Shown here in pieces: positions 20,922-29,446 of a stretch of DNA of 64,000 bases (positions are counted from its first letter, which is position 1; every line of letters begins with the position of its first letter). Under the pieces are notes generated by a model that saw only the letters and a list, made by a program, of their open reading frames with translations, had not been told where the DNA came from and did no database searches. The stretch covers positions 1,453,501 to 1,517,500 of the forward strand of contig JAWLBB010000001.1 of the NCBI GenBank assembly GCA_041395105.1. The letters run 5' to 3'. Both the position numbers and the translations under genes were made by a program. The stretch comes from Opitutaceae bacterium (lineage in GTDB: Bacteria; Verrucomicrobiota; Verrucomicrobiia; Opitutales; Opitutaceae).

Positions 20922-21041
20922 GATGGAAAGTGTTAAAAGGACCACGGATTAGAGAGTCAGCCGAACTGATGGCAAGAGAAAAGAAGAAGGAAAGACGGAA
21001 CCGGAGTCGGTGCGGTGCGATTTCGTCGCTCCGCCGGCGGG

Positions 21042-22043
21042 TCACAGCCTCCGGCCGTGCAGGACCTGGAACTTCTGGCCCATCAGTCCGGGGTGAAGGA
21101 GCGTCTTGAGCTGGCTGTGGCCGGGACTGAGCGGCCCGGCGGGGCCGGCGATGATCCCGTGGATGACGTCCCGGGCGTGGTGCATGAAGAACCCCTCCTG
21201 GCTCTCAACCCGAACCTCTTCAAACCGGTTCTGTCTGAGTATGTCCTCCATCCAGTCCCAGCAGATATGGCAGGTCAGGTCCTGTTGGCCGGGCTCGGCC
21301 AGAAGATCGTTCTCCATCCGGTGATTCCTGTAAGCGCGTCCGGTGCCCTCCGGAAAATCCCGGGCGAGCGCCGTCCAGCTCTTGCCGTAATCGGCGGCGA
21401 TCACGATTCCCTGCCAGCCCCCGCTGACCTGGCCGAGCAGGAGATCGGCGGCCGCGATCGGAAGGTCGATGACCGTGCCCTCGGCCGAATCGGTCGGGAG
21501 TTGATCGAGCCTCTGCCGGACCGGGGGTGAGACCTTCTCCATCTCTGTCCAGACCGGAACCCCATCCCTCAGGGTGACTCCGGATTCGATCCACGTCCCA
21601 CCTCTCCTCACCACCCGGTGAAAGGGTTGGGCATCGTAGAGCTCATTGGAGAAAAGGATTGAATGCGTCGGCCACTCGACCACTTCGCCGAAACGGACAA
21701 CGCGGAAATCCCGAAATCCGGAAAGGGCTTCGGGGAGGAGCCCCCCGCCGGGCTCAGCCCCCACTTCGACGAAGACAAAATCCGCCGGATCCCGTCCTCC
21801 CAGGAGGTTCACGGCCGCGGCGGCGATCAGGGCGGAGAAGACCTCCCGGAAGGATTCGGCAGTAAAAAAATCCGCCTGGGCCTGCCGGGCCACCCGCTCC
21901 CGATTCTGCCGGTAGTAGCCGCAGACCGGGTCGTAAAGGGCCAATTCCATGAATTCGGCGAAAGACAGGGCCGTCCGGCCGTCGAGGCGGCTGAAAAAAC
22001 GCTCCGCAAACGATGCAGGAGGATCCAAAAAAGAAGAAGCCAT
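21042..22043 (-). CDS. SAM-dependent methyltransferase, MidA/NDUFAF7 family
   Basis: The 333-residue protein matches the MidA family (COG1565). FAEFMELALYDPVCGYYRQ is the family opener, FVFVEVGAEPGGGLLPEAL is the SAM-binding region, and SNELYDAQPFHRVV is the conserved post-motif. In eukaryotes NDUFAF7 methylates an arginine of respiratory complex I; the bacterial role is less well defined. The glycine-rich SAM loop reads EVGAEPGGG rather than EIGPGRG, a small departure. Its start is only 33 bases from the divergent ctpA start, so the two promoters must overlap each other's 5' ends. Confidence 0.82.
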   Translation of the reverse strand: MASSFLDPPASFAERFFSRLDGRTALSFAEFMELALYDPVCGYYRQNRERVARQAQADFFTAESFREVFSALIAAAAVNLLGGRDPADFVFVEVGAEPGGGLLPEALSGFRDFRVVRFGEVVEWPTHSILFSNELYDAQPFHRVVRRGGTWIESGVTLRDGVPVWTEMEKVSPPVRQRLDQLPTDSAEGTVIDLPIAAADLLLGQVSGGWQGIVIAADYGKSWTALARDFPEGTGRAYRNHRMENDLLAEPGQQDLTCHICWDWMEDILRQNRFEEVRVESQEGFFMHHARDVIHGIIAGPAGPLSPGHSQLKTLLHPGLMGQKFQVLHGRRL

Positions 22044-22076
22044 TTACAAGAAAGAGGATTTGGGCAAAGCTGGAGC

Positions 22077-23363
22077 ATGTTCAAACGCCTTTTGCTGGTG
22101 GCGGCGGTTTCCTTTGCGGTCGGCCAGATCCTGGTTTTCGGGATCCGGTTTGTCCAGGACCGCAGCGTCTTCCCGTCCTGGGAAGCCCATCGGCAGGCGG
22201 ATCAGATCGAGGATGTCCTGCGCATTGTCAGCGACAATTACGTCCGGGAGGTCGATGCATCCTACGAAAAGCTCTCCGACGCCGCCCTCAAGGGCATGCT
22301 CCGGTCCCTCGATCCCCATTCCGAATACATGTCGGAAAAGGAATTCCGCGACCTGCACGCCGAAACAAGCCAGGAATTTGGCGGGATCGGGGTGCAGATC
22401 GAAATGCAGGCCGGTCATTTGACAGTGGTGGCCCCGATCGCAGGTACTCCCGGAGAAAAGGCGGGTCTGCTCCGCGGAGACCAGATCGTCCGGATCGATG
22501 ACCGGGCGGTCAGCGGCCTGACGATGAACGATTGTCTCGACCTGCTCCGGGGACGGCCGGGCAGCGCAGTGGAGCTCGGGATCGAGCGGCCGCGTTCGGG
22601 CGAGTCCTTTGACCGCCGGATTGTCCGGGAAATCATCATGGTCGACAATGTGCGGGACGTCCGGATGTTGACCGAATCGATTGGATACGTCCGCATCATC
22701 CAGTTTGGTGAGCGGACCGGCGATGAGTTTCTGGACGCACTCAGGAAGCTCGAAGGGAGCGGGATGAAGGGCCTCGTCATCGACCTGAGGGACAATCCGG
22801 GAGGCCTCCTCGATGCGGCGGTTGAGGTCGCGCAGCCCTTCTTTGATCGTGGCGAATTGATCGTCTACACGGAGGGCAGAGCCCCCGGCTCACGGATGGA
22901 GATCAAGTCGAAGAACCGCCAGGCCCGCCGCGACCTGCCGGTGGCGGTGCTCGTCAATTCCGGTAGCGCGAGCGCCTCGGAGATTGTCGCCGGAGCACTC
23001 AAGGATACCAAGCGAGCGGTGGTGGTGGGCGAGACTTCCTTCGGCAAGGGTTCGGTGCAGACCATTCTGCCGTTGCGAAACAACGATGCGGTCCGGTTGA
23101 CCACGGCCCTCTACTTCACCCCGGGAGGCCAGACCATCCACGGGAAAGGCGTCAGTCCGCATATTCCGGTGACGCTGAGCACTGAAGACGACCGCAAACT
23201 GACGATCCAGCGCAATCGGATGGAAGGACTGACCGAGGCGGAATTCGAGGAGCAATTCGGGTTCGCCCCGATCCGCGATCGTCAGCTCGGGGCCGCTCTC
23301 GACGCCCTCCGGGGCCTGATCCTCAGCGAGATGATCCTGCCGCCCGTCGGTAAGGATGTCTGA
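22077..23363 (+). CDS. Carboxyl-terminal processing protease (S41 family, CtpA-like)
   Basis: A 428-residue S41 serine protease expected in the periplasm. ATG 22077 gives an N-terminal membrane or signal segment (FKRLLLVAAVSFAVGQILVF), absent from the longer upstream frame, which overlaps the divergent gene. A PDZ domain lies at about residues 100-185 (FGGIGVQIEMQ, PGEKAGLLRGDQIVRID). The catalytic part includes LVIDLRDNPGGLLDAAV, the nucleophile Ser in VNSGSASASEIVAGAL (about residue 299) and the general base Lys in SFGKGSVQT (about residue 323). These enzymes trim or degrade exported proteins from the C-terminus. No adaptor gene is adjacent. Confidence 0.93.
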   Translation: MFKRLLLVAAVSFAVGQILVFGIRFVQDRSVFPSWEAHRQADQIEDVLRIVSDNYVREVDASYEKLSDAALKGMLRSLDPHSEYMSEKEFRDLHAETSQEFGGIGVQIEMQAGHLTVVAPIAGTPGEKAGLLRGDQIVRIDDRAVSGLTMNDCLDLLRGRPGSAVELGIERPRSGESFDRRIVREIIMVDNVRDVRMLTESIGYVRIIQFGERTGDEFLDALRKLEGSGMKGLVIDLRDNPGGLLDAAVEVAQPFFDRGELIVYTEGRAPGSRMEIKSKNRQARRDLPVAVLVNSGSASASEIVAGALKDTKRAVVVGETSFGKGSVQTILPLRNNDAVRLTTALYFTPGGQTIHGKGVSPHIPVTLSTEDDRKLTIQRNRMEGLTEAEFEEQFGFAPIRDRQLGAALDALRGLILSEMILPPVGKDV

Positions 23364-23397
23364 GAGATCTCCCGATTGACCCGTGGAAGAGGCCTCT

Positions 23398-23418
23398 GCC
23401 ATCCGCCTTTCGGATGGC
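23398..23418 (+). terminator. Hairpin downstream of the CtpA gene
   Basis: A perfect 8-bp stem, GCCATCCG then CGGATGGC, with a five-base loop sits 35 bases after the ctpA stop. Only TT follows, so termination would be weak. Confidence 0.4.
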
Positions 23419-23437
23419 TTCAAGAGACCGGAGGACC

Positions 23438-23598
23438 GCGACACAGCGCGGTGGCGACATCCGGATTCTCAGGATTGGTTGTAGCCACGCCGCTGTGTCG
23501 GTGTTCCCGAAAGAAAACGGACACCATGACCCAGCGCGGTGGCGACATCCGGATTCTCAGGATCTGTTGTAGCAACGCCGCTGCGTCGGCGTTCCCGA
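23438..23598. repeat. Two tandem copies of hairpin repeat family R2
   Basis: Copies at 23438-23510 and 23527-23598 share a central ATCCGGATTCTCAGGAT and end CGGCGTTCCCGA or close to it. Each folds because ACACAGCGCGGTGGC pairs with GCCACGCCGCTGTGT. They fill most of the ctpA-tsaD gap (23364-23677), which holds no gene. Related copies occur at 10766-10834, 48361-48428, 60763-60832 and partly at 55861-55890. Confidence 0.75.
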
Positions 23599-23677
23599 TT
23601 CGCAGAGAAATGGTTGTCCTGTCCACCCGCAATTCCGGATTCACATCCGGCCTTGGAGGGGTCAGGGTTTGCGGTTC

Positions 23678-24760
23678 ATGCAAATTGACGAAGAGCACGA
23701 TTCGGATGGCGCGCTCGATGGGCTCATACTGGCCATCGAGACCTCCTGCGACGAATCCGCGGTCGCGCTCTTTCATGGATTGCGCGGCCTGGAGAAGGAA
23801 TGGATCAGCAGCCAGATCGAATTGCACGGCGCCTACGGCGGAGTGGTTCCCGACCTGGCCAGTCGTGAACACCTGACCAATCTGCCTCTCCTCCTCGAAG
23901 AGGTAAGCGAGAATCTTGGTCCGATCCGCCGACCCCGGGCGATAGCCGTCACCCAGGGGCCCGGACTGGCCGGCTGCCTGGCCATGGGTCTTTCGGCCGG
24001 GAAGGCACTTGCCCTGGCCTGGAATTGTCCGCTCTTTGCGATCAACCACCTCCGGGCCCATGCCTTCTCCCCTTTCATCGAGGTTCATCGCGGGGATCCC
24101 CGGGGATTTCCGGATCGCCTCCAGCGTCTCCTCCCGCATCTCGGCCTCGTGGTCAGCGGTGGCAACACATTGTTGATCCGGCTTGATCAAGGTCCGGTCA
24201 TCACCCTGCTCGGCGGTACTGTTGACGACGCCGCCGGGGAGGCCCTTGACAAGGGGGCGAAACTCCTGGGTCTCGGCTACCCGGGAGGGCCGCTCATCGA
24301 GCGGGCGGCCGTGAGCGGGAAGGCCGATGCCGTGACCTTCCCCCGCGCCCTCCTGCGGGCCGGAAATCATGACTTCAGCTTCTCCGGTCTCAAGACCAGC
24401 CTTCGTTATCGAATCGAAAAAATGGATACCGAAGAGGTCACGGCGGCGCTTGCCGATCTCTGCGCCGGCTATCAGGAGGCGGTCGTTGACGTGCTCGCCC
24501 GCAAAGTGGCGGCCGGCCTGGCGGACGGAGAATTCCGCAGCATCGGTCTTTCCGGCGGTGTCGCGAATAACCGATCGCTGCGCTCACGCCTCGAAGGAGT
24601 CGCAGCCGACGCCGGCGTTGCTTTTCTTGCCGCCCTTCCACGGCATACCGGGGACAACGCCGGGATGATCGCTTTCGCGGCCTGGATGGAGCGCTCCCGG
24701 CTGGAGGCCGCCGAAGACTTCGCCGCGACCATCCGACCCGGAGTGGGGATCGAGGACTGA
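23678..24760 (+). CDS. tsaD: tRNA N6-adenosine threonylcarbamoyltransferase TsaD
   Basis: TsaD transfers threonylcarbamoyl to A37 of tRNAs reading ANN codons, together with TsaB and TsaE. The 360-residue protein has ILAIETSCDESAVALF at the start, GGVVPDLASREH, AVTQGPGLAGCLAMGLSAGK, and the metal-binding H-x-x-x-H in INHLRAHAFSPF, where most homologues have HLEGH. SGGNTLL, LGGTVDDAAGEALDKGAKLLGLGYPGG and the C-terminal SGGVANNRSLR and HTGDNAGMIA motifs complete the family. ATG 23678 is used, with GGAGGGG about 17 bases upstream; an in-frame TTG nine bases earlier is possible. Neither tsaB nor tsaE is in the window. Confidence 0.95.
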   Translation: MQIDEEHDSDGALDGLILAIETSCDESAVALFHGLRGLEKEWISSQIELHGAYGGVVPDLASREHLTNLPLLLEEVSENLGPIRRPRAIAVTQGPGLAGCLAMGLSAGKALALAWNCPLFAINHLRAHAFSPFIEVHRGDPRGFPDRLQRLLPHLGLVVSGGNTLLIRLDQGPVITLLGGTVDDAAGEALDKGAKLLGLGYPGGPLIERAAVSGKADAVTFPRALLRAGNHDFSFSGLKTSLRYRIEKMDTEEVTAALADLCAGYQEAVVDVLARKVAAGLADGEFRSIGLSGGVANNRSLRSRLEGVAADAGVAFLAALPRHTGDNAGMIAFAAWMERSRLEAAEDFAATIRPGVGIED

Positions 24761-24817
24761 GCCCTTGCTTTCCCGCAGCGGCCGCGCCGGTCTCTGGTCC
24801 CGGGCCTCGTCCCGGCC

Positions 24818-25819
24818 TCAGGTTTCTTCCGTCTCGGGGAAGTCCGCCCGGGTGGTCAGGAGGCTGCTCTTGAGACCGGGCAAATATTCCGAGAAATCAC
24901 TGCCCTCGGCGGTCTGGCGCAGTGCCCGCTGGACCATGCCCATCCGGGCGTCGAGATTGTCGATCATGGAGACAAAGACCGCCTCGGGAGTGGCCGCCAT
25001 GACGGCCGCACCCCATTCGAGCTCGCCCTGGTGACTGAGGATGATGTGTTCAAGGCGCTCAAGCAGATCGGGCTCGAGCCTGGCTGTCAGTCCCGCCTTG
25101 CGGACCAGCCGATAGCCCAGAACCACGTGTCCCTGCAGGAGCCCGCTGCGGGTCTTTCTGAAGGCGAGGGTGCCTTCGTATTCGAGGGCCTTGCCGACGT
25201 CGTGGAGAAGCACGCCGGCCAATGCCAGGTCGGCATCAACTTCCGGGTAGAGTGGCAGGAGAGCGAGGCAGGCCTTTCCCATGTGGACCGTGTGCTCCAG
25301 CAGGCCGGATCGGTAGGCATGGTGCATGGAAACTGCGGCCGGCAGGCGAAAGAACCGTTCCCCCAGCTCATCAATGACCATCCGGACCGTTTCCCGGAGT
25401 TTGGGATGACTGATCGCCGCCATCAGATCGGCGAAGGCTTTGCTGAGCTCTTCCTGGGATTCGGCAGGAGTCTCGACCAGCTGGTCGGTCCATCCGCCGG
25501 CCTCGATGGCCTCGTCGGTCAGGGGAGTGGCGGCGGTCAGGCGCGGCGAGAATCGGCCCTGGTAGTGCTCGACCTTGCCCTCGAGCTGAACGGAGATCCC
25601 CTCGGCACTCTCCCGGAAGAGCGCGAAGAGCGTATGGTCGGAGAAACAATTGGCGGTGAAGGAACCGGTGCGGTCGCCGAATTCGATGCTCAGGAAGACG
25701 TTGTCATTGCGGGCGGTCCGCTCGGTAACCTTGCGGACGATGAGCACGGCACGAAAGACGGTTCCGTCTGCGAGTGCCGGTGATTTGAGTTCCGCTGCGG
25801 TCAGCATGTCCGAAGCCAT
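24818..25819 (-). CDS. OB-fold and HD-domain protein, YhaM-like 3'-5' exoribonuclease
   Basis: The 333-residue protein has an OB-fold nucleic-acid-binding domain at about 15-105 (VFRAVLIVRKVTERTARNDN, SIEFGDRTGSFTANCFSD). It is followed by an HD phosphohydrolase domain (SMHHAYRSGLLEHTVHMGKA, AGVLLHDVGKALEYEG, GHVVLGYRLV, LEHIILSHQGELEWGA). This order matches YhaM/CBF1-type 3'-5' exoribonucleases, usually known from Firmicutes. It is 17 bases downstream of the isochorismatase-fold gene and probably co-transcribed with it, which hints at a shared RNA-related setting. Substrate not shown. Confidence 0.82.
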   Translation of the reverse strand: MASDMLTAAELKSPALADGTVFRAVLIVRKVTERTARNDNVFLSIEFGDRTGSFTANCFSDHTLFALFRESAEGISVQLEGKVEHYQGRFSPRLTAATPLTDEAIEAGGWTDQLVETPAESQEELSKAFADLMAAISHPKLRETVRMVIDELGERFFRLPAAVSMHHAYRSGLLEHTVHMGKACLALLPLYPEVDADLALAGVLLHDVGKALEYEGTLAFRKTRSGLLQGHVVLGYRLVRKAGLTARLEPDLLERLEHIILSHQGELEWGAAVMAATPEAVFVSMIDNLDARMGMVQRALRQTAEGSDFSEYLPGLKSSLLTTRADFPETEET

Positions 25820-25836
25820 GAGGCGTCCTCCCGGGC

Positions 25837-26880
25837 TCAGAAATCGTCCTTCGGGCGATCGCCCTTCGCCGCCCTGGATTCGTCCGATCGGTCTCCGCCG
25901 GCCTCGGATTTCGGCTTGCGGGGGCCGCGTCGCCGCCGTCGCGGTTTCTTGGCCGCTTCGCCGCTTGCTTGCGGGCCGGACGAACGGGGTGGGGTGGTTT
26001 CAGGTCCGGAGGCCGCCTCGGCCGTTTCTTCCGAAGCACCCCGGGTTGATTCATCGACCGGAGTCGCATTGTCCCCGGCCGCCGGTGGTTTCCGTTTCCG
26101 ACCGCGGCCGCGTTTGGTCCGTGCCGGTCGCGAGTCCTCCGAGGGCGGGGGAGAGACGGGAGCTTCGCTTCGTTCCACCGCAACCGGGGTCCCGGGCGCG
26201 TCAAGCTCGATGTTGGGTGCCGCCGACTCTTCGGGCGGGGTCGAACGGGCGGTCGGGGTCCGGTTGGGTTCCGGCCGTGGAGGCGGCAGTGCCTCGCCCC
26301 GCCGGAGGGCATCGTGGCGCTTCACCAGATCGGAGAAAGCGCGGAAGCGCGGATGAGTGGCGTCGGCCAGCATGCTGTAGAAGACCGTCTCGGCAGGCAG
26401 AATATGGGTGCCGCTCCGCGTCAGCGACGGGAGGATGAAGGCATCATCCTCCGGGCGCCGTGAAGCCAGGCAATCGCTGAGCAGGGTTGTATCCAGGTCA
26501 AGATCGACCGCCTGCAGTGCCGTCTGGTAGATGCAGACAGGTGTCTCCAGGCCGCATACGAGAAGGTGGTAGATGTTGAGCTCCCGCAGATAGTCCTGAA
26601 GTCCATTTGCCTGGAGGGCCGAGAAACTCGACTTGCGGAAGACCCGGGCGTTCGGGGCCAGTCGCCGCAGGGACGGCAGCGTCGGTCCGAGCTTCTCGGG
26701 AACCTGCTCGGTGAAGATGACACGGATATTGAAAATCCGGGCCGCTTCAAGGGCGAAGGCCACCCGATCGGTGAAGGCCTCCCCGTCCGCCATGACCGGG
26801 AGCAAACGCTCCTGGACATCGAGAACGAGCAGGGCGACGGCGTCGAGAAGGTGGTCGTTTTCTTGGGCTCCCTTGGACAT
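25837..26880 (-). CDS. Isochorismatase-fold cysteine hydrolase with a long basic, disordered tail
   Basis: Residues 1-190 form an isochorismatase-like hydrolase. The catalytic triad can be read as Asp21 (LVLDVQERLL), Lys83 (RKSSFSAL) and Cys116 (CGLETPVCIYQTA). Residues from about 205 to 347 are low-complexity Pro/Ser/Glu/Arg sequence containing two strongly basic clusters, TKRGRGRKRKPP and KKPRRRRRGPRKPK. Such tails often bind RNA or DNA, and the family normally ends near residue 200. The YhaM-like exoribonuclease gene follows directly. The hydrolase substrate is unknown; nicotinamide-type or ureido compounds are common in the fold. The tail-plus-hydrolase design is unusual. Confidence 0.85.
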   Translation of the reverse strand: MSKGAQENDHLLDAVALLVLDVQERLLPVMADGEAFTDRVAFALEAARIFNIRVIFTEQVPEKLGPTLPSLRRLAPNARVFRKSSFSALQANGLQDYLRELNIYHLLVCGLETPVCIYQTALQAVDLDLDTTLLSDCLASRRPEDDAFILPSLTRSGTHILPAETVFYSMLADATHPRFRAFSDLVKRHDALRRGEALPPPRPEPNRTPTARSTPPEESAAPNIELDAPGTPVAVERSEAPVSPPPSEDSRPARTKRGRGRKRKPPAAGDNATPVDESTRGASEETAEAASGPETTPPRSSGPQASGEAAKKPRRRRRGPRKPKSEAGGDRSDESRAAKGDRPKDDF

Positions 26881-27002
26881 CTGCCGAAGTGTGGATTCGT
26901 CCCGATCGAGGACAAGACAATTGAGGGAGAGCCGTTTCGGCTTGGCGAACGGATCAGGGGTGAATGATTCCGACTCAAGCGGTCTTCAGGGCGGATCAGC
27001 GG

Positions 27003-27067
27003 GTGTAGACGCGGCGGTCTCTTGCCGCGAATCCTCGTCGGAACGCCCCAAGAGACTGGGGCGACTA
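27003..27067. repeat. Dispersed repeat family R4 (CAAGAGACTG hairpins)
   Basis: Two adjacent hairpin units lie here: GCGGCGGTCTCTTGCCGCG, then CGCCCCAAGAGACTGGGGCG. Relatives are at 54679-54707, 60347-60377, 60608-60637 and 60642-60672. The core CGCCCCAAGAGACTGGGGCG is a perfect stem with an AAGAGACT loop, and the loop sequence is itself kept between units. Confidence 0.7.
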
Positions 27068-27133
27068 GACCAGACAAACCAGGAAGTGGGGAAACGGAAC
27101 CGGACCTTCTGACGATCGAACGCTCCGGCGGGT

Positions 27134-27805
27134 CTATGGGAAATACGCCTTCGCGGCGGGCACCTGGATGATTTCCATGTCCGGGAGAATGCAGGCGGTC
27201 AGTTTCCCACCGAGGACACAGGCCGTGTCGATGCCCAGCGACGAGGGGGTCCGGTAAATCTCCGGTCGCGGCGTGTGGCCGTAGATGACAAAGGGCGGAC
27301 CGGACCAGAAATCGGCCCAGACCGGGGCATCGGGTGCCTTGGACCGGCGCTGCGGCCGGCCCGCCGCGTCGATCGTCTGGATCTCCGTGATGACGCTGCG
27401 CGGCTGGGTCTGCCAGGCCTGGTGCGGGTGGAAGCCTCCGTGGACGAGAACCGTATCCAATTTGCGGATATAAATGCGGTCTTTCATTCCGGTGAGGTAG
27501 GCCCAGTCCTCATCGGCCAGCTGTTTGATCGTCGTGTAGTCGTGCGGCTTGAGGTTTCGGGTCTGTCCGGTATTGTGGTAATGGAGCAGGCGGACCTCGT
27601 GGTTGCCGATCAGGGACTGCGCCTTGAGGTCGCGGGCCATCCGGACGACGGCCCGGCTGTCGGGTCCGCGATTGACCAGGTCGCCCAGGAAGATGATCCG
27701 GTCGCGCGGCCTGGGGTTGGCGCGGGTGATGAGTTGCTCGAGCTCACGCGCACAGCCGTGGACGTCACCGATGGCAATGATCCTCTTTGGCTCCTTTTCG
27801 ATCAT
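27134..27805 (-). CDS. Metallophosphoesterase (serine/threonine phosphatase or Ap4A-hydrolase type)
   Basis: A 223-residue calcineurin-like phosphoesterase. The metal-binding signatures are in order: IAIGDVHGCARELEQL (residues 11-26), IIFLGDLVNRGPDSRAVV, LIGNHEVRLLH and VLVHGGFHP, with YGHTPRPE near the end. The ATG at 27805 starts right before the first strand; the longer open frame upstream overlaps the divergent gene. The family covers protein phosphatases and diadenosine tetraphosphatases, and sequence alone does not decide between them. It is divergent from the hypothetical gene at 27920. Confidence 0.88.
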   Translation of the reverse strand: MIEKEPKRIIAIGDVHGCARELEQLITRANPRPRDRIIFLGDLVNRGPDSRAVVRMARDLKAQSLIGNHEVRLLHYHNTGQTRNLKPHDYTTIKQLADEDWAYLTGMKDRIYIRKLDTVLVHGGFHPHQAWQTQPRSVITEIQTIDAAGRPQRRSKAPDAPVWADFWSGPPFVIYGHTPRPEIYRTPSSLGIDTACVLGGKLTACILPDMEIIQVPAAKAYFP

Positions 27806-27919
27806 GGGATTTCTTGGGAGAGCCGGATCATCTGCAAGGCGAAAAAGCGGGTGGCTCCGGCTCTTCCTGATGATTTGCCTCGCGCCGGGAAAACCGGGCA
27901 CGTTAGATCGCCTTCCAAT

Positions 27920-28423
27920 ATGGAATTGAGTCTCCAATCGATTGCCCCGGAATGCCACCTCACCCGCGTGCCGTTTGCGCAAGGGGATCGGATCATCAGC
28001 GCCCTGGTGCAGTTGCCGGACGGCGATGTCCGGCGGATCGATCTGCTGGAATCCGCGGAACCATCGATGGAGTGGCCGGGGGAACTGCTCTGTCGCTGGA
28101 CGGTGGTCTATGAGCCGGAGCCGCCGGCGGAAAACCTCGAGCAGACGATGCGCCTGACCGCAGCCAACCTTTTCTTCGAGTTGACCGCGGTCGGAGAGGA
28201 TCTCCCGGCGGAGAACTCGGCTCTGGTCCAGTTCCTCGCCCTCATGCTGGAGCGGAAACGGGTGCTGCGGCCCAAGGGGCTTTCCGATGATGGGCGGTGG
28301 AAGCTCTTTGAGCACGGTCCAGAGAAGGCGCTTCACCGGGTCCCGGTCGGCGAAGTTTCCTCGGAGTCATTGCTCGCCATTCGTGATCAGCTGGAAGCCG
28401 TCCTCGGCGTCACCCCGACCTGA
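27920..28423 (+). CDS. Conserved-looking hypothetical protein
   Basis: The 167-residue frame begins MELSLQSIAPECHLTRVPF and is rich in acidic residues and leucine, with no signal peptide, membrane segment or known motif. It contains short strands followed by a helical segment (NLEQTMRLTAANLFFELTAV) and a basic patch (LERKRVLRPKG). Codon use matches its neighbours and the frame is flanked by a divergent real gene, so it is likely genuine. I do not recognise a family. Confidence 0.72.
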   Translation: MELSLQSIAPECHLTRVPFAQGDRIISALVQLPDGDVRRIDLLESAEPSMEWPGELLCRWTVVYEPEPPAENLEQTMRLTAANLFFELTAVGEDLPAENSALVQFLALMLERKRVLRPKGLSDDGRWKLFEHGPEKALHRVPVGEVSSESLLAIRDQLEAVLGVTPT

Positions 28424-28486
28424 TGGTGGAGGGCGGTGCTCCCGCGCCGCCGACCCTGACATCCGGTCCTTCCCCCGCAGGACCCT

Positions 28487-29248
28487 TCAGATCCTCATGG
28501 GAATCCCCCGCCGGGCGAGGAACCGCTTGGTCTCCGGAATGGAAAACGTGCCGAAGTGGAAAATCGAGGCGGCGAGAACCGCACTGGCCCCTCCTTTTTC
28601 GAGAACCTCCGCAAGGTGTTCCAGGGTGCCGGCTCCACCCGAGGCGATGACCGGAACCTCGACTGCATCGGCGATCCTTCGAGTCAGTTCGATGTCGTAG
28701 CCCACCTTGGTGCCGTCGCGATCCATCGACGTCAGCAGGATCTCCCCGGCTCCGAGCGAGACCCCCTTCTTCGCCCATTCGACGGCGTCGAGCCCGGTGG
28801 GACGACGCCCCCCGTGGGAGTAGACCTCCCACCGGTCCGTCCCGGGCGTGCGCTTGGCATCGATCGCCAGGACGATGCATTGGTTGCCGAAACGCCGTGC
28901 GGCCGAGGCGATCAGGTCGGGATCGGCCAGGGCCGCCGAGTTCAGGCTGACCTTGTCGGCGCCGGCGTGCAGCATAGAGGTGATGTTCTCGAGGTTTCTC
29001 AGGCCGCCGCCCACGGTGAGAGGCATGAAGCACTGCGAGGCGGTCTCCTCAACCACGTGGTGCATGATCTGCCGGTTGTCGGAGGAGGCCGTGATATCGA
29101 GGAAAACGAGTTCGTCGGCGCCCTGCGCATCGTAGGCCTTGGCACAGTCGACCGGATCGCCGGCATCCCGCAGCTCGAGGAAGCGGACACCCTTGACCAC
29201 CCGGCCGTCGGTCACGTCAAGACAGGGAATGATGCGTTTGGAAAGCAT
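28487..29248 (-). CDS. hisF: Imidazole glycerol phosphate synthase subunit HisF
   Basis: HisF is the cyclase subunit that, with HisH, makes imidazole glycerol phosphate and AICAR in histidine synthesis. The 253-residue TIM barrel starts [20 protein letters not shown], with catalytic Asp11. The second catalytic Asp is in [10 protein letters not shown]. Phosphate-binding loops TVGGGLRN and [11 protein letters not shown] are intact. No other his gene is adjacent, so the pathway is scattered in this genome. Two GTAGT/ACTAC dyads lie 22-75 bases upstream. Confidence 0.96.
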   Translation of the reverse strand: MLSKRIIPCLDVTDGRVVKGVRFLELRDAGDPVDCAKAYDAQGADELVFLDITASSDNRQIMHHVVEETASQCFMPLTVGGGLRNLENITSMLHAGADKVSLNSAALADPDLIASAARRFGNQCIVLAIDAKRTPGTDRWEVYSHGGRRPTGLDAVEWAKKGVSLGAGEILLTSMDRDGTKVGYDIELTRRIADAVEVPVIASGGAGTLEHLAEVLEKGGASAVLAASIFHFGTFSIPETKRFLARRGIPMRI

Positions 29249-29261
29249 GGCGGGTGGTCGG

Positions 29262-29322
29262 AAACAAACCGTAGTAGACTACGTTTGGTTTTCGGCGTCA
29301 AAACAAACCGTAGTTTACTACG
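29262..29322 (-). promoter_or_regulatory. Tandem operator-like dyads upstream of hisF
   Basis: The direct repeat AAACAAACCGTAGT occurs at 29262 and 29301, 39 bases apart. Each leads into a perfect 6-bp inverted repeat: CGTAGT-AG-ACTACG (29270-29283) and CGTAGT-TT-ACTACG (29309-29322). The patch is AT-richer than its surroundings. It looks like a two-site operator controlling the leftward hisF gene. The protein is unknown; BlaI/MecI-type repressors use short arms of this kind, but that is only a guess. Confidence 0.55.
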
Positions 29323-29446
29323 TAGGGTTCTTGAGCAAAAAGGGGGGGAGTTCCATCTTGGGGGCCGATCAACGCATCCGGTCGCGGCCTGCTCTCGCGG
29401 GTCCCTGCAGCGGCGTGCGGACGGCATCCCATCCCTGCTCCGGCCT

